Of a stretch of DNA of 64,000 nucleotides, positions 46,589 to 63,060 are shown in pieces. The stretch's first letter is position 1. Every line of letters starts with the position of its first letter. The DNA is from Arachis hypogaea. Lineage: Eukaryota; Streptophyta; Magnoliopsida; Fabales; Fabaceae. Under the pieces are notes generated by a model, which did no database searches, was not told the origin of the DNA, and was given only the letters and a program-made list of their open reading frames with translations. Location of the stretch: the NCBI RefSeq assembly GCF_003086295.3, contig NC_092052.1, forward strand, positions 18,258,346 to 18,322,345. The letters run 5' to 3'. The position numbers and the translations under genes were made by a program.

Positions 46589-49432
46589 TCAATTTGGTTG
46601 ATTAACTAAAATTAAATTTTTGGTTAACCAAAAAACAAGTTTGGATTTTGGATTAACTAAATCATGTACAACCCTATTACACATTTCATTTTTCCTCATT
46701 TCCAAAAGCAACAATCCAGAAAGATTACGAAATGAACATGATAAATCTTTTATGCCAATGCCCTCCAAATAAAGCCATTTAAGATTTTTCGTTACTTCTG
46801 AAATTTCTGAAAAGTTTTCCGGTAAGAATTTTTTTAGATAGAAAGAATTTTCCATTTAAGGCTTGAACAACCAAATAGAAAGAATTTTTCCAGTAAGGGA
46901 AATTTGATAGCAAGTGAAAAGCTTTGTAGCTTGTTGCAATCTTCCGCATTCAATTTATTTAATAAATTAACTGAACTGTGAACCGTGACTAAATTCTCAC
47001 CATCTTTAAAAAAAAATTCTTGTAAAGTTTGAAAATTAGCCACATCAAATATCTCTTTCAAAAAATTACTGTAATCGAAATTTAATACTTTTAGTTTTAT
47101 GCTCACAAACTTCTGAAAACAAAAAAAGAAGAGTCAATCAAATGAACCTCAAATTTAATAACATGCAATATCATAAAAATGAATTTAGTACATTTGTCTT
47201 GGATAACCTATTCAACTTGAGAGACATATGGTGGTACTCAGGTAACTTGAGTATGAAGAGATCTTTTGGTTGAAAATCATATGAAAAATACTTTGAAGGA
47301 TATCTCCACCATTCCAATATTCTTAAACTGTTTGAAAGATAATTGGAAGTGTAATAAAATTAACCTTTTTTATGATAAGTTTTTTGAGATTTTGCATCTC
47401 TTTGAAGGTCTTTCCATCCCATTTCACTTCCCTGTTAAATAAAGAAAATTCTAGATACATGATTTTAATGGCACTAGTCCCTTTTAAGATAGAATAAAAA
47501 TATAAATTAATTAAAACACGTGTGCAAATAAAATCTTTAACAAACTTACGTAGAGAAATTAAATTTATTACTTACTTAATTGTTTCCTAAAACTTTTACT
47601 ATGTCTTCACAAAACCATAATCTATCACGCTTTTCAGGTATTTCTGGTGACTTTTCTAGAACAATTTCTTTGCTCATGTCCTTTGTAAAAATCATGCATT
47701 GTCACTCTATTATCACACCAATTGATCTTTATGAGAGAATTTTCAACTAACACTCCAATATGATATTTTATACACCTCCTATAATAAACTTGAAGTATAT
47801 TTGTAACTTTCATTAATGTATATCCTTTAAAACAATAAGCAATATCTAGAAAAACATTCTGCTCTTCTTTTCCCAAAACATCAAAGCTTATCTAAAGTAT
47901 CTTGCGTATTTTATTATCAAGAATTTTTTTATAGTGATCCAATGCAGATTCCCACTTTTCTAAATTTTTTTCAAACAAGTTAGAACCTATTACCTCCAAA
48001 GCCAATGGAAGTCCAAAAGCATAAGTTACTGCACGGGTTAAAATATTTGTGTACCTTGAGTTAACAATATTTGTTTTAAAAGCTTTCCAATTAAGCAAAT
48101 TTAAGGACTCTTTTTCATTCAAACCTTGTATCTCATATGTCATTTCAATGCCATGAAGTGTCGGTAAATATTTGTCTTGTGTACCACGACCAAACCAATC
48201 AGGTTTTTCAGCAATTGCTCAACTGTTCAGGATCATCAATATCATCTAAAACTAAAAGAACTTTCTTTTGGCAGAGTCTATGTTGTACCTCTGAAATTCC
48301 TTCTTTAACACCTACTATGTAGGCTCTTTCCTTCTTACAAAGAAGATGTATTAAACCATATTTATTTTAATTTTCTCTCACAGTTTCAAGAAAAGCACAT
48401 GCCTTCAAAATTGTCAGCATCGCAATCAAGTTATAGACGGCAAGAACAAGTGTTGCTTTTTCTATTCCACCAATTCCATGAATACCAACCATGTGAATCG
48501 CAGCATTAGATTCAACATCTAGAAGTGAAGCTACTAGAAACTCTTGAAGGCCAGTAACTTTTACTATTTTTTGCCATCATTTGGGCAGCACAAACACTAA
48601 ATTATCATTTTATTAATTTATGTGTGCAAATTCTGAGAAATGTGGGTGCAAATTATATTGCAAAATATATTAATTTATATGTGCAAAACTTTAATAAATA
48701 TAAGTGTAAATTATATACTTTTTGTATGCAAAATATCTATAAATATGGATACAAATTATTGTTGGCTAAGTGTTGACAAAAAATGATGATATTTACTGGC
48801 CATGTAGCAATGCTTGTGAAGCTACCGCTAACACTGGGGACTCCAATCCAACTGGATGATCAGCAACAGGCAAAGCTGCATGTCGTCTAATCCTTTTTGA
48901 GATGTTTTCCACAATATTTCCGATAAACTTGTGTTCATATCCTTCCCTGCCCAATCTAGACTAGTTAATATACATGTGGTTGCATACACACAAAAATGTC
49001 TAAGTTCTGGCACTCATTTCAATTTGAAACAAATTTAAGAAGGTGAGGTACCTGTATTTGAAATGATAGCCTGAAAAATTAGCCACTTGATGCAGAGCCT
49101 CTTTCCATTTGTCCACCTTCTTGTTCATGTCATCTTTGTATCTGTTCTCATGCTTAGCTATTGCCTCTCCAAAACTGCTTTTAGATGACGTACATCAGAA
49201 GGATCCACCTCATAGAAAACCGGCAAAACCAAGCGACTGTTTCCCTTGATGCAGTGAAGGATATATGGACCAGCTCCTCTAAGCAAAAAGAAGAAGCAGC
49301 ATAGTTAGGAGAGAGTACAATGATGGCAATCTTGGACTTGTGAATTGCCTTGAGAAGCATAGGTGTGGATTCCTTTGTCACAGAGAGCTTTGTAGAGATT
49401 GCCAGTGAAACCGTGAACAAAAGTGATGTTCT
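46589..49432 (-). pseudogene. TIR-NBS-LRR pseudogene
   Basis: From the 5' end: a broken TIR domain (49432-49053; GFTGNLYKALCDKGI, KSKIAIIVLSPNYAASSFCL, RLVLPVFYEVDPSDVRH in shifting frames), a phase-compatible intron with donor near 49052 and acceptor near 48962, and an NB-ARC start (GYEHKFIGNIVENISKRI, HPVGLES). A 253-bp inserted TIR element follows. The P-loop is mutated (GIHGIGGIEKATL, with the GKT Lys region lost). Next come VLLVLDDIDDPEQL, AFGLPLALEVIGSNL (about 47990-48030), EEQNVFLDIAYCFKG and LRR blocks to 46600. There are many stops and frameshifts. It was an immune receptor and is now dead. Confidence 0.9.
48549..48801. mobile_element. Small TIR insertion (253 bp) in the NB-ARC exon
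   Basis: Perfect inverted ends GGCCAGTAA and TTACTGGCC, with ATTTTTTGCCATCATTT-like pairing further in, interrupt NB-ARC coding sequence between SPVLAVASQALLHGQ and ASLLDVESNAAIHMVG. I see no target duplication, so the superfamily is open. Confidence 0.7.
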
Positions 49433-49439
49433 TATGATA

Positions 49440-50308
49440 TGTTAGAATATAATTAGGATCAATTAGGATCGATTAGCATTATTTAGCATATCTGAATATT
49501 TATTATAAGTTACGTCTTTATTATTAGGATTCTCTTAGTCCCTATAAATACCCTTCTATATTGTATCATTCCACACAACTTGAATAGACAACTTGATCAC
49601 ACTCAATAATATACAAATCCTTCCTCCAGTTCAGTTTCTTGTTTCTAACATGGTATCAGAGCCATGGTATCCTCCTCGAAGAGGATAGGTTGTTTTCCTT
49701 GTGGTGAAATCACCATACTTTTTTGCATTTTTTTCTCCCTTTTGTCATTCTTTTGATGCTTTTTCACCTCATCGACTAACTTATTTTCTGTCTTGTATTT
49801 TTTTGAGTTGAATGATCAAACATCATTGTCATCCGCTGCTTACCTATTCTCATGAATAAATCATAAAGTTTTCGCTCTCTCTACGTTCTCTCGTGACAGT
49901 TCCGTCTGTGTTCTCTCGTGGCAGTTCCGTCTGCGTTTTTTTCTGCCAGTTCCGTCTGCCCTTCCTTCAGACAAGCGGCAGTTCCGTCTGCGCTTCCTTC
50001 CGGCAGTTCCGTCTGCATCCGTTTTATCAATTTATGCAGTTTTTTTTCTCTTTATTTCGTTGTTTTAAATATGTTTCACTTGAGTTTGAGGAGATGTTAG
50101 AATATAATTAGAATCAATTAGGATCAATTAGCATTATTTAGCATATCTGAATATTTATTATAAAATATTACGTCTTTATTATTAGGATTCTCTTAGTCCC
50201 TATAAATACCCTTCTATATTATATCATTCCACACAACTTGAATAGACAACTTGATCACATTTAATAATATACAAATCCTTCCTCCGATTCAGTCTCTTGT
50301 TTCTAACA
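49440..50308 (+). mobile_element. TRIM retroelement (869 bp), complete
   Basis: Two direct LTRs, 49440-49650 (211 bp) and 50095-50308 (214 bp), each start TGTTAGAATATAATTAG and end GTTTCTAACA. They flank an interior of only 444 bp. The primer-binding site TGGTATCAGAGCCATGG (initiator tRNA-Met type) directly follows the left LTR, and a purine run (GAGTTTGAGGAGA) directly precedes the right LTR. Flanks TGATA and TGATG match at 4 of 5. There is no coding region, so mobilisation would need proteins from a copia-like partner. It sits immediately beside the truncated TIR exon of the TNL pseudogene. Confidence 0.92.
49890..50020 (+). repeat. CAGTTCCGTCTGC repeats inside the TRIM
   Basis: Five near-copies of CAGTTCCGTCTGC are spaced 20-35 bp apart with TTCTCTCGTGG or CTTCCTTC-type linkers. 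They produce two overlapping low-complexity frames that are not genes. Confidence 0.85.
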
Positions 50309-50795
50309 TGATGCATAAACAAAATAAGGTCAAGAGGCCAAGGACCATGAACCGAGAAACATGGTGAACGGGTCAATGGTGTTGTTTGTTCGAGTGTTGG
50401 TTCAATGCTGTCCCAAAATCCCAAAGACTCATTTGAAAAAAATGCTATATTGCCATCAAAGTTTGATAGTTTCAACTAGTTGACAAGTTAACATTTTCAT
50501 TAGCATGTATATATGGGCTATATTTTTTTTGTTAGTTTAGTCGACCGAAGAACATAAAATCTACTCCTAATATTCTACAAACTTTAGAAATTAAAAAATA
50601 AATTTAATTTAATTTTTACATGTCGTTTAACATGTCGTCACACTAATAAAGATAATTATTTTTTACATTAATTATGTGAATAGTTATCCAAATGAATAGA
50701 TATGATTAAACAATTGTATAAAACGTTTTTATATTAACAGTGTGTCAAAATTAAACTTTTAAAAAAATATGTGACGATTATTCTCATAGATCTTT
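50309..50795. other. Spacer, no gene seen
   Basis: The minus frame at 50475-50224 crosses the TRIM LTR boundary and shows no TIR-domain similarity. Confidence 0.5.
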
Positions 50796-50806
50796 AAAGC
50801 AGTAAG

Positions 50807-51140
50807 TCAATGAGATGTTATTTGTGAGACAGATTGTGTGGAAGCATTTAATCTTGTTACTCAAGATGATTTTGGGTTTATTGATCCACTGGTGCTCAAA
50901 ATAAGAGATATCATGCATTGGAATTGACGGGTTGACTTTCGTTTGATTATGAGAGATGCAAACAGGGTGGCAGATACTATGACAAAGATGGCGATGAAGT
51001 TACAACTTTCGCATGTGGAGCTTCTTTCACCTTGGGAGGAGTTTAAGAGTAGTCTTGAACGGGACTATCCCTCTATTTAGGCAGTTCCTTATTTTGTTTG
51101 TTTTGTTTTTGTTTGTTTAATTTATTTCAGTCACAAAAAA
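50807..51140 (+). mobile_element. 5'-truncated LINE insertion (334 bp) with 11-bp TSD
   Basis: Flanked by identical AAAGCAGTAAG at 50796-50806 and 51141-51151 and ending in an A run (CACAAAAAA). It carries the C-terminal end of a LINE RNase H frame (RLIMRDANRVADTMTKMAMK, then LSPWEEFKSSLERDYPSI and a stop near 51080). This is a classic dead-on-arrival LINE of a different family from that at 6928-13178. Confidence 0.9.
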
Positions 51141-51151
51141 AAAGCAGTAAG

Positions 51152-51435
51152 AGCATCTTAACTTCAAGAAACTACTATATTAATTTTGATATAGAGATTG
51201 TCAAACATAAATCACGTTAACCCAAACTTACTTATCATCAAAATCAATTTTGCAAAATCAATTTTATGCAAACTCCCATTTGCAAACTGTAATCCAAACA
51301 CACACATAAATATTATTTAGGAAGGATAATAATCACCGTTATTTTTTTTTTTAAAAATGCTTAATAATTATTAGAATTGATTGTTTTTTACTATTATTTT
51401 TAATTATGATTTATTTTTTTTAGTATAATAATTTA
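51152..51435. other. AT-rich spacer, no gene seen
   Basis: No recognisable structure. Confidence 0.6.
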
Positions 51436-52473
51436 GAGTAATTCTGCACATACAAGTAATTTTCTATATCATACAAGTCATTTATAAACACGCCGTTTCA
51501 CGTTTTTTTTGTGCCTCTTTTTCTTCTTCTTCTTTCTCCGTGCTTCCTCTTCCTCTTCCTCTTCTTCTTTTTCTTTCTCTGTGTCTCTTTTGCTTCTCTT
51601 CCTCCCTCTTTTTTTTATTGAAATTTCTTCTCCTCTTTTCGTTTTCTCTTTTTCCTTCATCAAAATCACCAGAAAAAACTAAGAAACATTATTCAAGGTA
51701 CGTTTCTTGCCTTCTCTTTCTCCTTCTTCTTTTTGCTACACGTTCTTCTTCCTCTTCCTGTTCTTCTTCTTTATTTACGTGTTTTTCTCTTTATTTTCTT
51801 TCTTCGTTATTCTCGGTTTCCATTATTTTTTGACATCAAGCTCTGAAATCGTTTTTGAAGAAAAAGAAGCAGCAGCAGAAGATGAGGAGGAAAAAGAGAA
51901 AGAGTTCTGAATTATGCATAAGGTGTACTTCAACGAATTTTGGGTGTATTTCTTAAATTCTTTGGGTGTATTTTTGTAATTCTTTGGGTGTATTGATTTC
52001 AAGAAGAAATATACTGTCTCTCCCTATATTGGGTGTAATTCTTAAATCCTTTGGGTGTATTTCTTAAATCCTTTGAGTATATTTCTGTAATCGTTTGGGT
52101 TATTTCTGTAATCGTTTGGTTTATTTCTGTAACTGTTTGGATGTATTTCTGTAATCCTTTGGATGTATTTCTATAATCGTTTGGGTATATTTTTGTAATC
52201 GTTCGAGTGTATTTCTGAAGTTTCATCATCTTCAAAACAATTTCAAAACTTGATTTCAGAAACCGTAAAAATAAAAAAAAACAGAAGGAGATCAAAGGCA
52301 AATTAAAGAGAAAACGCTTTTCTATACAAATCATACAAGTCATTTATATTCACGCTTCTTCTTCTTCTTCTGCTTCTTCTTCTTCTTCTTTTACTTCTTC
52401 TTCTGTAACGCATGTGTTAGGCCCAACTTATAAGACTTGTAAACAAAAATAACTTATATGTGTAGCACTCCTC
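51436..52473. mobile_element. Mutator-type TIR element (1.04 kb) with perfect 9-bp TSD
   Basis: Inverted ends GAGTAATTCTGCACATACAA and GAGGAGTGCTACACATATAA (the latter being the reverse complement of the right end). Identical flanks AATAATTTA lie at 51427-51435 and 52474-52482. The interior has TTC-rich pyrimidine tracts (51500-51810 and 52356-52405) and a minisatellite (51930-52215). The phrase TACAAGTCATTTAT occurs near both ends. Frames over the pyrimidine tracts are low complexity and not genes. Confidence 0.85.
51930..52215 (+). repeat. Degenerate 21-22-bp minisatellite
   Basis: About a dozen imperfect units of TTTGGGTGTATTTCTGTAAT type in two blocks, interrupted at 51989-52029. Confidence 0.85.
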
Positions 52474-52776
52474 AATAATTTAATAATATATTTTCAGTCT
52501 CTTGACTAAAAACAATAAATTCTAATGCGTTCAAACATTCTTCTCTCTAAAAAAACAGACAAAAAAATAGCAAAAAACACAAGCACTTAGAAAGTCTAAC
52601 TGTTTGAGATTTTGAGCGAGTCCTTAAGCACTTGGAAGGAGTTGAAGTTGACAAAGACTTGCCGACATTATTTCTATCTCAAATATCAGAAAAAAATATC
52701 CCACACAGTCACACACTAATAAAAAGATCTAAGTGGTTGGGACCTGTAGATACTTAAAGTGTAATTGGAATTAAAG
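52474..52776. other. Upstream region of the beta-glucosidase gene, no gene seen
   Basis: AT-rich sequence with no recognisable frame. Confidence 0.6.
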
Positions 52777-52803
52777 CACGTGCGTCAAACTTACTTTATA
52801 TAA
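52777..52803 (+). promoter_or_regulatory. G-box and TATA box of the beta-glucosidase gene
   Basis: The palindrome CACGTG (52777-52782, within GCACGTGC) is followed by TTTATATAA (about 52795-52803). The ATG at 52845 is only about 42 bp past the TATA box, so the leader must be very short. A G-box suggests bZIP or bHLH control; which one cannot be seen. Confidence 0.5.
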
Positions 52804-52844
52804 CGGCCTCAACAAGCTACGTGTGTCAAAACAGATCGGTCACT

Positions 52845-58139
<5,295 letters not shown>

Positions 58140-58883
58140 GAACTTGAACAATTCATATATAATGTGTGTCTTAGATAAATATCAACTCGACTATGCTACG
58201 TGTACATCAAAATCAAGCAAAGTGTAAAATACATGTTGAAATATAAATACACATAAAAATAAATTAAACCACACATGTATTTATTTATACACAAATATAT
58301 TGGTGGCTGATTTTAGTGACTGATTTTGGTGTGCGAATAACATTTTTTATATCCACTATGATTACTGTGAGTAATGGTTATCATGCCAATATTTGTAAGC
58401 AGGGTTTGTAATGCCAAATGTTGTGTTGCTTCTTTTGGTTGTTATGATTTCTATGTATTTCTATGAAAGAAACCTTTTGAAAAAAGAACTATAGAATCTT
58501 GTTATGCACTTGTCACCATTCAGAAAATTTCAAACTCAGGACAAAATTCACAAATCACAAATCACGATTCACAACCCAACTATAACTAAGGCCTTTTCTG
58601 ACCCTCTTTTTTCTAGTCAACTTTTTTAGTTTTTTATAGCTGACCCTTCTTCCACATCTTTTTTTTTTTGTTGCACAATGCATATTCCTGAGAAGCACAT
58701 ACACAACATCATCATCTGTTTCAAATTCAATTTTGCCTTACAGCGCTGAAATTTCCAGGAACTGAGCTCTCATTTAGTAATGACTTCCGATCCATACCTA
58801 TAGCAGCAGCAAGGTTTTTCCTTCTGCTTCTTCAAAGTAATATATGATCTAGGCATCGAGCATTGTCTTGTTTAAAATTAATA
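58140..58883. other. 3' flank of the beta-glucosidase gene, no further gene seen
   Basis: Probably starts with the 3' untranslated region; no coding frame recognised. Confidence 0.5.
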
Positions 58884-59239
58884 GGGAGATGCTCCCTTAA
58901 ACACGCAGAAAACATCTAAATTAAAATTTAACACATATAATCACTTAAATTATGTTATTTTTGTCAAAATTATGTCAGATAAATTAATTTGACCGAAAAA
59001 TAGTGAATCAAATTTTGAATCCGTCTAAATTAATATTATTTTTTATAAAAAAATGACTACAATACTCCTATTATATAAAATGACTAAAATACTCTTATTA
59101 TATATATTAATTTTAAAAATTCTAAATTCTAATTTTAATAAAAATAATACAATTTAATTGATTATATGTATTAAATTTTAATTTTTAAAAAATATCTTTA
59201 AAAAAAGACGTTTTTGACATCTTTATCTAAGTGGTTCCC
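58884..59239. mobile_element. Mutator-type MITE (356 bp) with perfect 9-bp TSD
   Basis: Starts GGGAGATGCTCCCTTAAAC and ends TCTAAGTGGTTCCC. The inner arms pair around TTAAAATTTAACACATATAA. The target duplication AAATTAATA is identical at 58875-58883 and 59240-59248. Confidence 0.88.
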
Positions 59240-59264
59240 AAATTAATATATGATCTATACATTT

Positions 59265-59680
59265 ATGTGTATGATTTCATCGATATATCAATAAATATTA
59301 TATTGGTGTGTATGAACATAATTTAACAATTATCAATAATTAATATAAAATTTAATCTTTTTTACCAGAAATTTTATAATTTCATTGAAGTTGAATATGA
59401 TACATCTGTACAGTACATTGTTTCACTGACATTGGTATTAGACTATATGATACTCCGCCTATACAGGTTATGCCTCCCTAAGAAACCCCATGAGCCAAAC
59501 CCCTTGGGAAAAAATTCAATAAAGAAAAAAGAGTACATCAACCATGCGTAATTTAAAGAATAAAAAAAGCTCAAGAATTTTATAACCTTGTACAACTAAG
59601 CTCTAGAATAAAGAACACCCTTCGAGTCAGCAAGAAGAAGAGGAGTGAGTTCTGGCGGAGGGTTAATCATAAGAGAAAAT
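59265..59680 (-). mobile_element. Retroelement 3' tail, copy B (inverted relative to 45010-45386)
   Basis: On the minus strand it reads NPPPELTPLLLADSKGVLYS, a stop, and a tail matching 45077-45386 throughout. The coding part stops at 59680, exactly where the copia LTR begins, so the copia element appears to have inserted into this retroelement. Copies A and B are about 14 kb apart in opposite orientation and flank the TNL and beta-glucosidase region. Confidence 0.82.
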
Positions 59681-60350
59681 TGATAGGAATAAAACACATC
59701 ATTCTTACTTTCCTGAATTAGAGGAGCAACAATATCCACTCACAACAAGTATTAACACTAGCACAATAATACTCAATAGCAGTGGAAAAATCACATAAAC
59801 CAGAAATTAAAAACAAGCTAATACACCAAGATTTTTAATGTGAAAAACCTCCTCAATGAGAGAAGTAAAAATCACGAGCAATCAAGATCAGGAAATAGCT
59901 TTACTATAATTGAAAAAAAGGTACAAGAGAGTCACAAATTACTGCACAAAACGTGCATACAACAAGCTAAACAACCTAAGTTTCAAAGCTTACAAAACAA
60001 GAACAAGAAGATGAAAATACCACAAAAACAGAACTGCTGTGCATGGCCAATATCTCCAGCTACAGACATTGAATCGAAGATCTGAACGGTAAAAACAAAG
60101 AACCAGATGTGTAGAATATGTTGTCCAAATTTGAGCTCGATTCAACGGTTAACGAACTTGCAGCGATAAATTTATGAAGATAGCTTTGTATATGTGCGAA
60201 AATGACTTTCTCTCTTCTCTTCTCTATAGTGTTTGGTGTTCTCCTTTCAAAATGACTTCTCTCTCTCTCAACCACTTCAACTATTCATGGATTTGGATAC
60301 TAATATTTTGGCTTTTTCTCCACATAGGAAGGGAGCCCAAAAACCCAACA
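59681..60350 (-). mobile_element. 3' LTR of the copia element
   Basis: On the minus strand the LTR would start TGTTGGGTTTTTGGGC at 60350, right after the purine run GAAGGGGAGATT (60351-60362), and end CCTATCA at 59681. Both ends obey TG...CA. The 5' LTR is missing from the window. Inside is a GTGAAAAACCTCCTCAATGA-type sequence common in copia LTR or leader regions. Confidence 0.6.
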
Positions 60351-60362
60351 AATCTCCCCTTC

Positions 60363-62510
60363 ACGACTATGTGGAGGTAACCGCCAATCCGACGATTAAG
60401 CAACAAACTTCAAACTTCTATCTTGGTAATGCCTTGGTCATCATATCAGAACCATTCTCATCAGGTATGAACCTTTTCAAGTTCCAACAACTCAACATCC
60501 AAAACATCACGTGTCCAGTGATACCTCACATCAATATGTTTGGATTGAGAATGAAAAGTAGAATTTTTACCAAGATGTATAGCACTTTGACTATCACAAA
60601 ACAACGCATACCTCTCTTGAGTAAACCCGAGTTTTTTCAAAAATTTCTTCATCCAAAGTATCTCCTTGCACGCTTCGGTAATGGCAATAAACTCAGCCTC
60701 GGTAGTAGACAAAGCAACACATTTTTGCAATCTAGATTGCCAAGACACAGCTCCACCCGCAAAGTTGATCAAGAAGTCTGAAATGGACCTTCTAGAGTCA
60801 ATATCTCCTGCCATGTTTGAGTCAGTGTAACCAACTAGAATAGGCTTATCACTTCCATAACACAACTTCATGTTAGAAGTACCATGAAGATATCTCATTA
60901 TCCATTTTACAGCATTCCAATGCTCTTTTCCTGGGTTTGAAACAAAACGGCTAACACAACCAACAGCATGAGCTATATCCGGTCTTGTGCACACCATATC
61001 ATACATTAAACTACTCACGGCTGATGCATATGGAACTTTTTCCATGTCTTTCTTCTCTTCATCACTTGATGGACTTTGCTTGCAACTCAATTTGAAGTGT
61101 GTAGCAAGAGGAGTACTAACGGCCCTTGCTTTATCTATTTGAAACCTGTGCAACATTGTCTCTATGTATTTCTCCTGTGACAACCAAAGTTTCTTTTTCT
61201 TTCTATCACGCTCGATTCTTATGCCAAGAATCTCTTTTGCCGGCCCAAGATTCTTCATTGCAAATGGCATTGCAAGTTGCTTCTTCAACATATCAATTCT
61301 AGAAGCATTTTGACCAACAATAAGCATGTCATCAACATATATCAAAAGGATAATAAAATCATTACTAGCAAATTGTTTAACAAATACACAATGATCAGAA
61401 GTAGTCTTCTTATAGCCTTGTTCCGCCATAACAGACTCGAACTTCTTGTACCATTGTCTTGGAGCTTGTTTCAAGCCATACAAGCTCTTCTTCAGTTTGC
61501 AAACATAATCCTCTTTGCCTTTTATTATGAAACCTTCAGGTTGTTCCATGTGAATTTTATCCTTAAGATCACCATGAAGGAAAGCAGTTTTCACATCCAT
61601 CTACTCTATCTCTAAATCAAGACTTGCAGCCAAACTCAAAACAGTCATAATAGAAGATCTTCTCACAACCGGTGAAAAGATTTCATTATAGTCAACTCCT
61701 TTTTTCTGCCTGTAACCCTTGACCACCAATCTAGCCTTGTACCTTGGACACAGAGAATTTTCTTCATGCTTCAACCTATAAACCCACATGTTCTGCAAAG
61801 CTTTCTTTCATTTTGACAACTTCACAAGCGCAAATATTTGATTATCATGCAAGGATTTCATTTCATCTTGCATTGCATTAAACCATTTCTTATTGTTGTC
61901 GCCTTCCATAGCTTCCGCATAGCATTCTGGTTCTCCCCCATCAGTCAAGGTCACAAATCCATTAGTAAATGTCACATACTCATTAGAAGAATACCTCGTT
62001 GAAGGTCGTCGCCCTCTAGTAGACCTCCTAGGATGGAAACCTGGTGGATCTTCAGGTAGCTCAGGTTGATTATCAGCATCATCATTAACTGGAGCATCAA
62101 TCGGATCTCCCGTCTCTTGGTCATCAGGAACCAAAGGCTCATTTTGCTGCATATGCTCCTGATCTTAATTCTCTGCTAGTTCTGACGAAGAAGGCAGCTG
62201 AACTGGATCTACATCAGTCAAGTCACTGTTCTCTTGTGATTGACTCTTATTTGCCTTATCAATGTCCTCAATGGTCTGGTCTTCAATAAACTCTACATCA
62301 TGACTCCTTACAAGCTTCTTTTCAACTGGATCATAAAGCCTGTAACCAAACTCATCTTGACCATATCCAATAAAAATGCACTGCCTTGTCTTCACATCCA
62401 ACTTGGACCTCTCATCCTTTGGAACATGAACAAATGATTTGCATCCAAAGACTCTCAAGTGACCACACGAGACATCTTTGTCCGACCAAACATGATCCTT
62501 GAAGACGTAA
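60363..62510 (-). pseudogene. Ty1/copia pol remnant (integrase end, RT, RNase H)
   Basis: From the 5' end: the integrase C-terminal region (62510-62165; HLRVFGCKSFVHVPKDERSK), a linker (62152-61808; RRSTRGRRPSTRYSSNEYVT), the RT start (61798-61601; RLKHEENSLCPRYKARLVVK), then RT and RNase H (61600-60464). The last part has the catalytic YVDD (about 61330-61340), SLYGLKQAPRQW and the RNase H motifs YTDSNMAGD and STTEAEF. Breaks are a stop just before MDVKTAFLHGDL (61601), a stop near 62163, and a one-base shift near 60464 before DENGSDMMTKALPR. Gag, protease and most of integrase are absent. It cannot transpose. Confidence 0.9.
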
Positions 62511-63060
62511 AGGAAGCTAAATCTAAGAAGCGAAATCCAAGAAACTCAAGTTGGCCGGCGCCGCGCAAGACAGAGCATTTTTTAAGTGGGTTAAGTTTGC
62601 ATGTACAAAAACGGGAGCATCATGGACTAAACTAATTGCTTGCACAATTATTATTGTGTTATCCTATGTTGATCTTGGACCTATACCTATGTAGGGGAGG
62701 TGACGTTGTTGAAGGCGGCGATCATGGCAGTCTTGGGCTGCGCGACGCAATGTGTGTAAAGGAAGTATCTCCATTTACGATCTTGCGAGGCGTGATGGAC
62801 GTATGAAAACAACACATTTGTGTGTCTCCTATATGTCACGAATGACGACATTGAGAGGCAGAAACCGCCGGCGCGGGGAAGCGTTGTACGACTGGCGTGA
62901 TGCGAGACTGCGGAAACGACGCAAACTGCGCGACGGTACTGCTGGGCATTCGTGGTGCGCACGTCGGCGTGAACTATGAGCAACGACGGCGGCTGGTGTC
63001 TGTGGCGACGCGACACCGGTGAGAGAGGAAGAGACTGAACAAGAAGATAGTCACATCAGA
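62511..63060. other. GC-rich patch of unknown nature
   Basis: Composition rises sharply, with many CG dinucleotides (for example GCCGGCGCGGGGAAGCG near 62866-62882), between AT-rich flanks. Open frames exist on both strands (plus 62752-62979, minus 63016-62687), but they are Arg-rich or unstructured and match no family I know. It may be part of a truncated transposon or a gene promoter or 5' end. Confidence 0.4.

Noticed and set aside
49890..50020. Regularly spaced repeats resembling a CRISPR array
   Set aside because: Short irregular repeats in a plant TRIM element; spacing and context do not fit.
50224..50475. Minus frame as the missing TIR-domain start of the TNL pseudogene
   Set aside because: The peptide has no TIR motifs and partly overlaps the TRIM LTR.
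51540..51910. Phe/Ser/Leu-rich frames as membrane proteins
   Set aside because: They are translations of TTC/TCT pyrimidine tracts inside a transposon.
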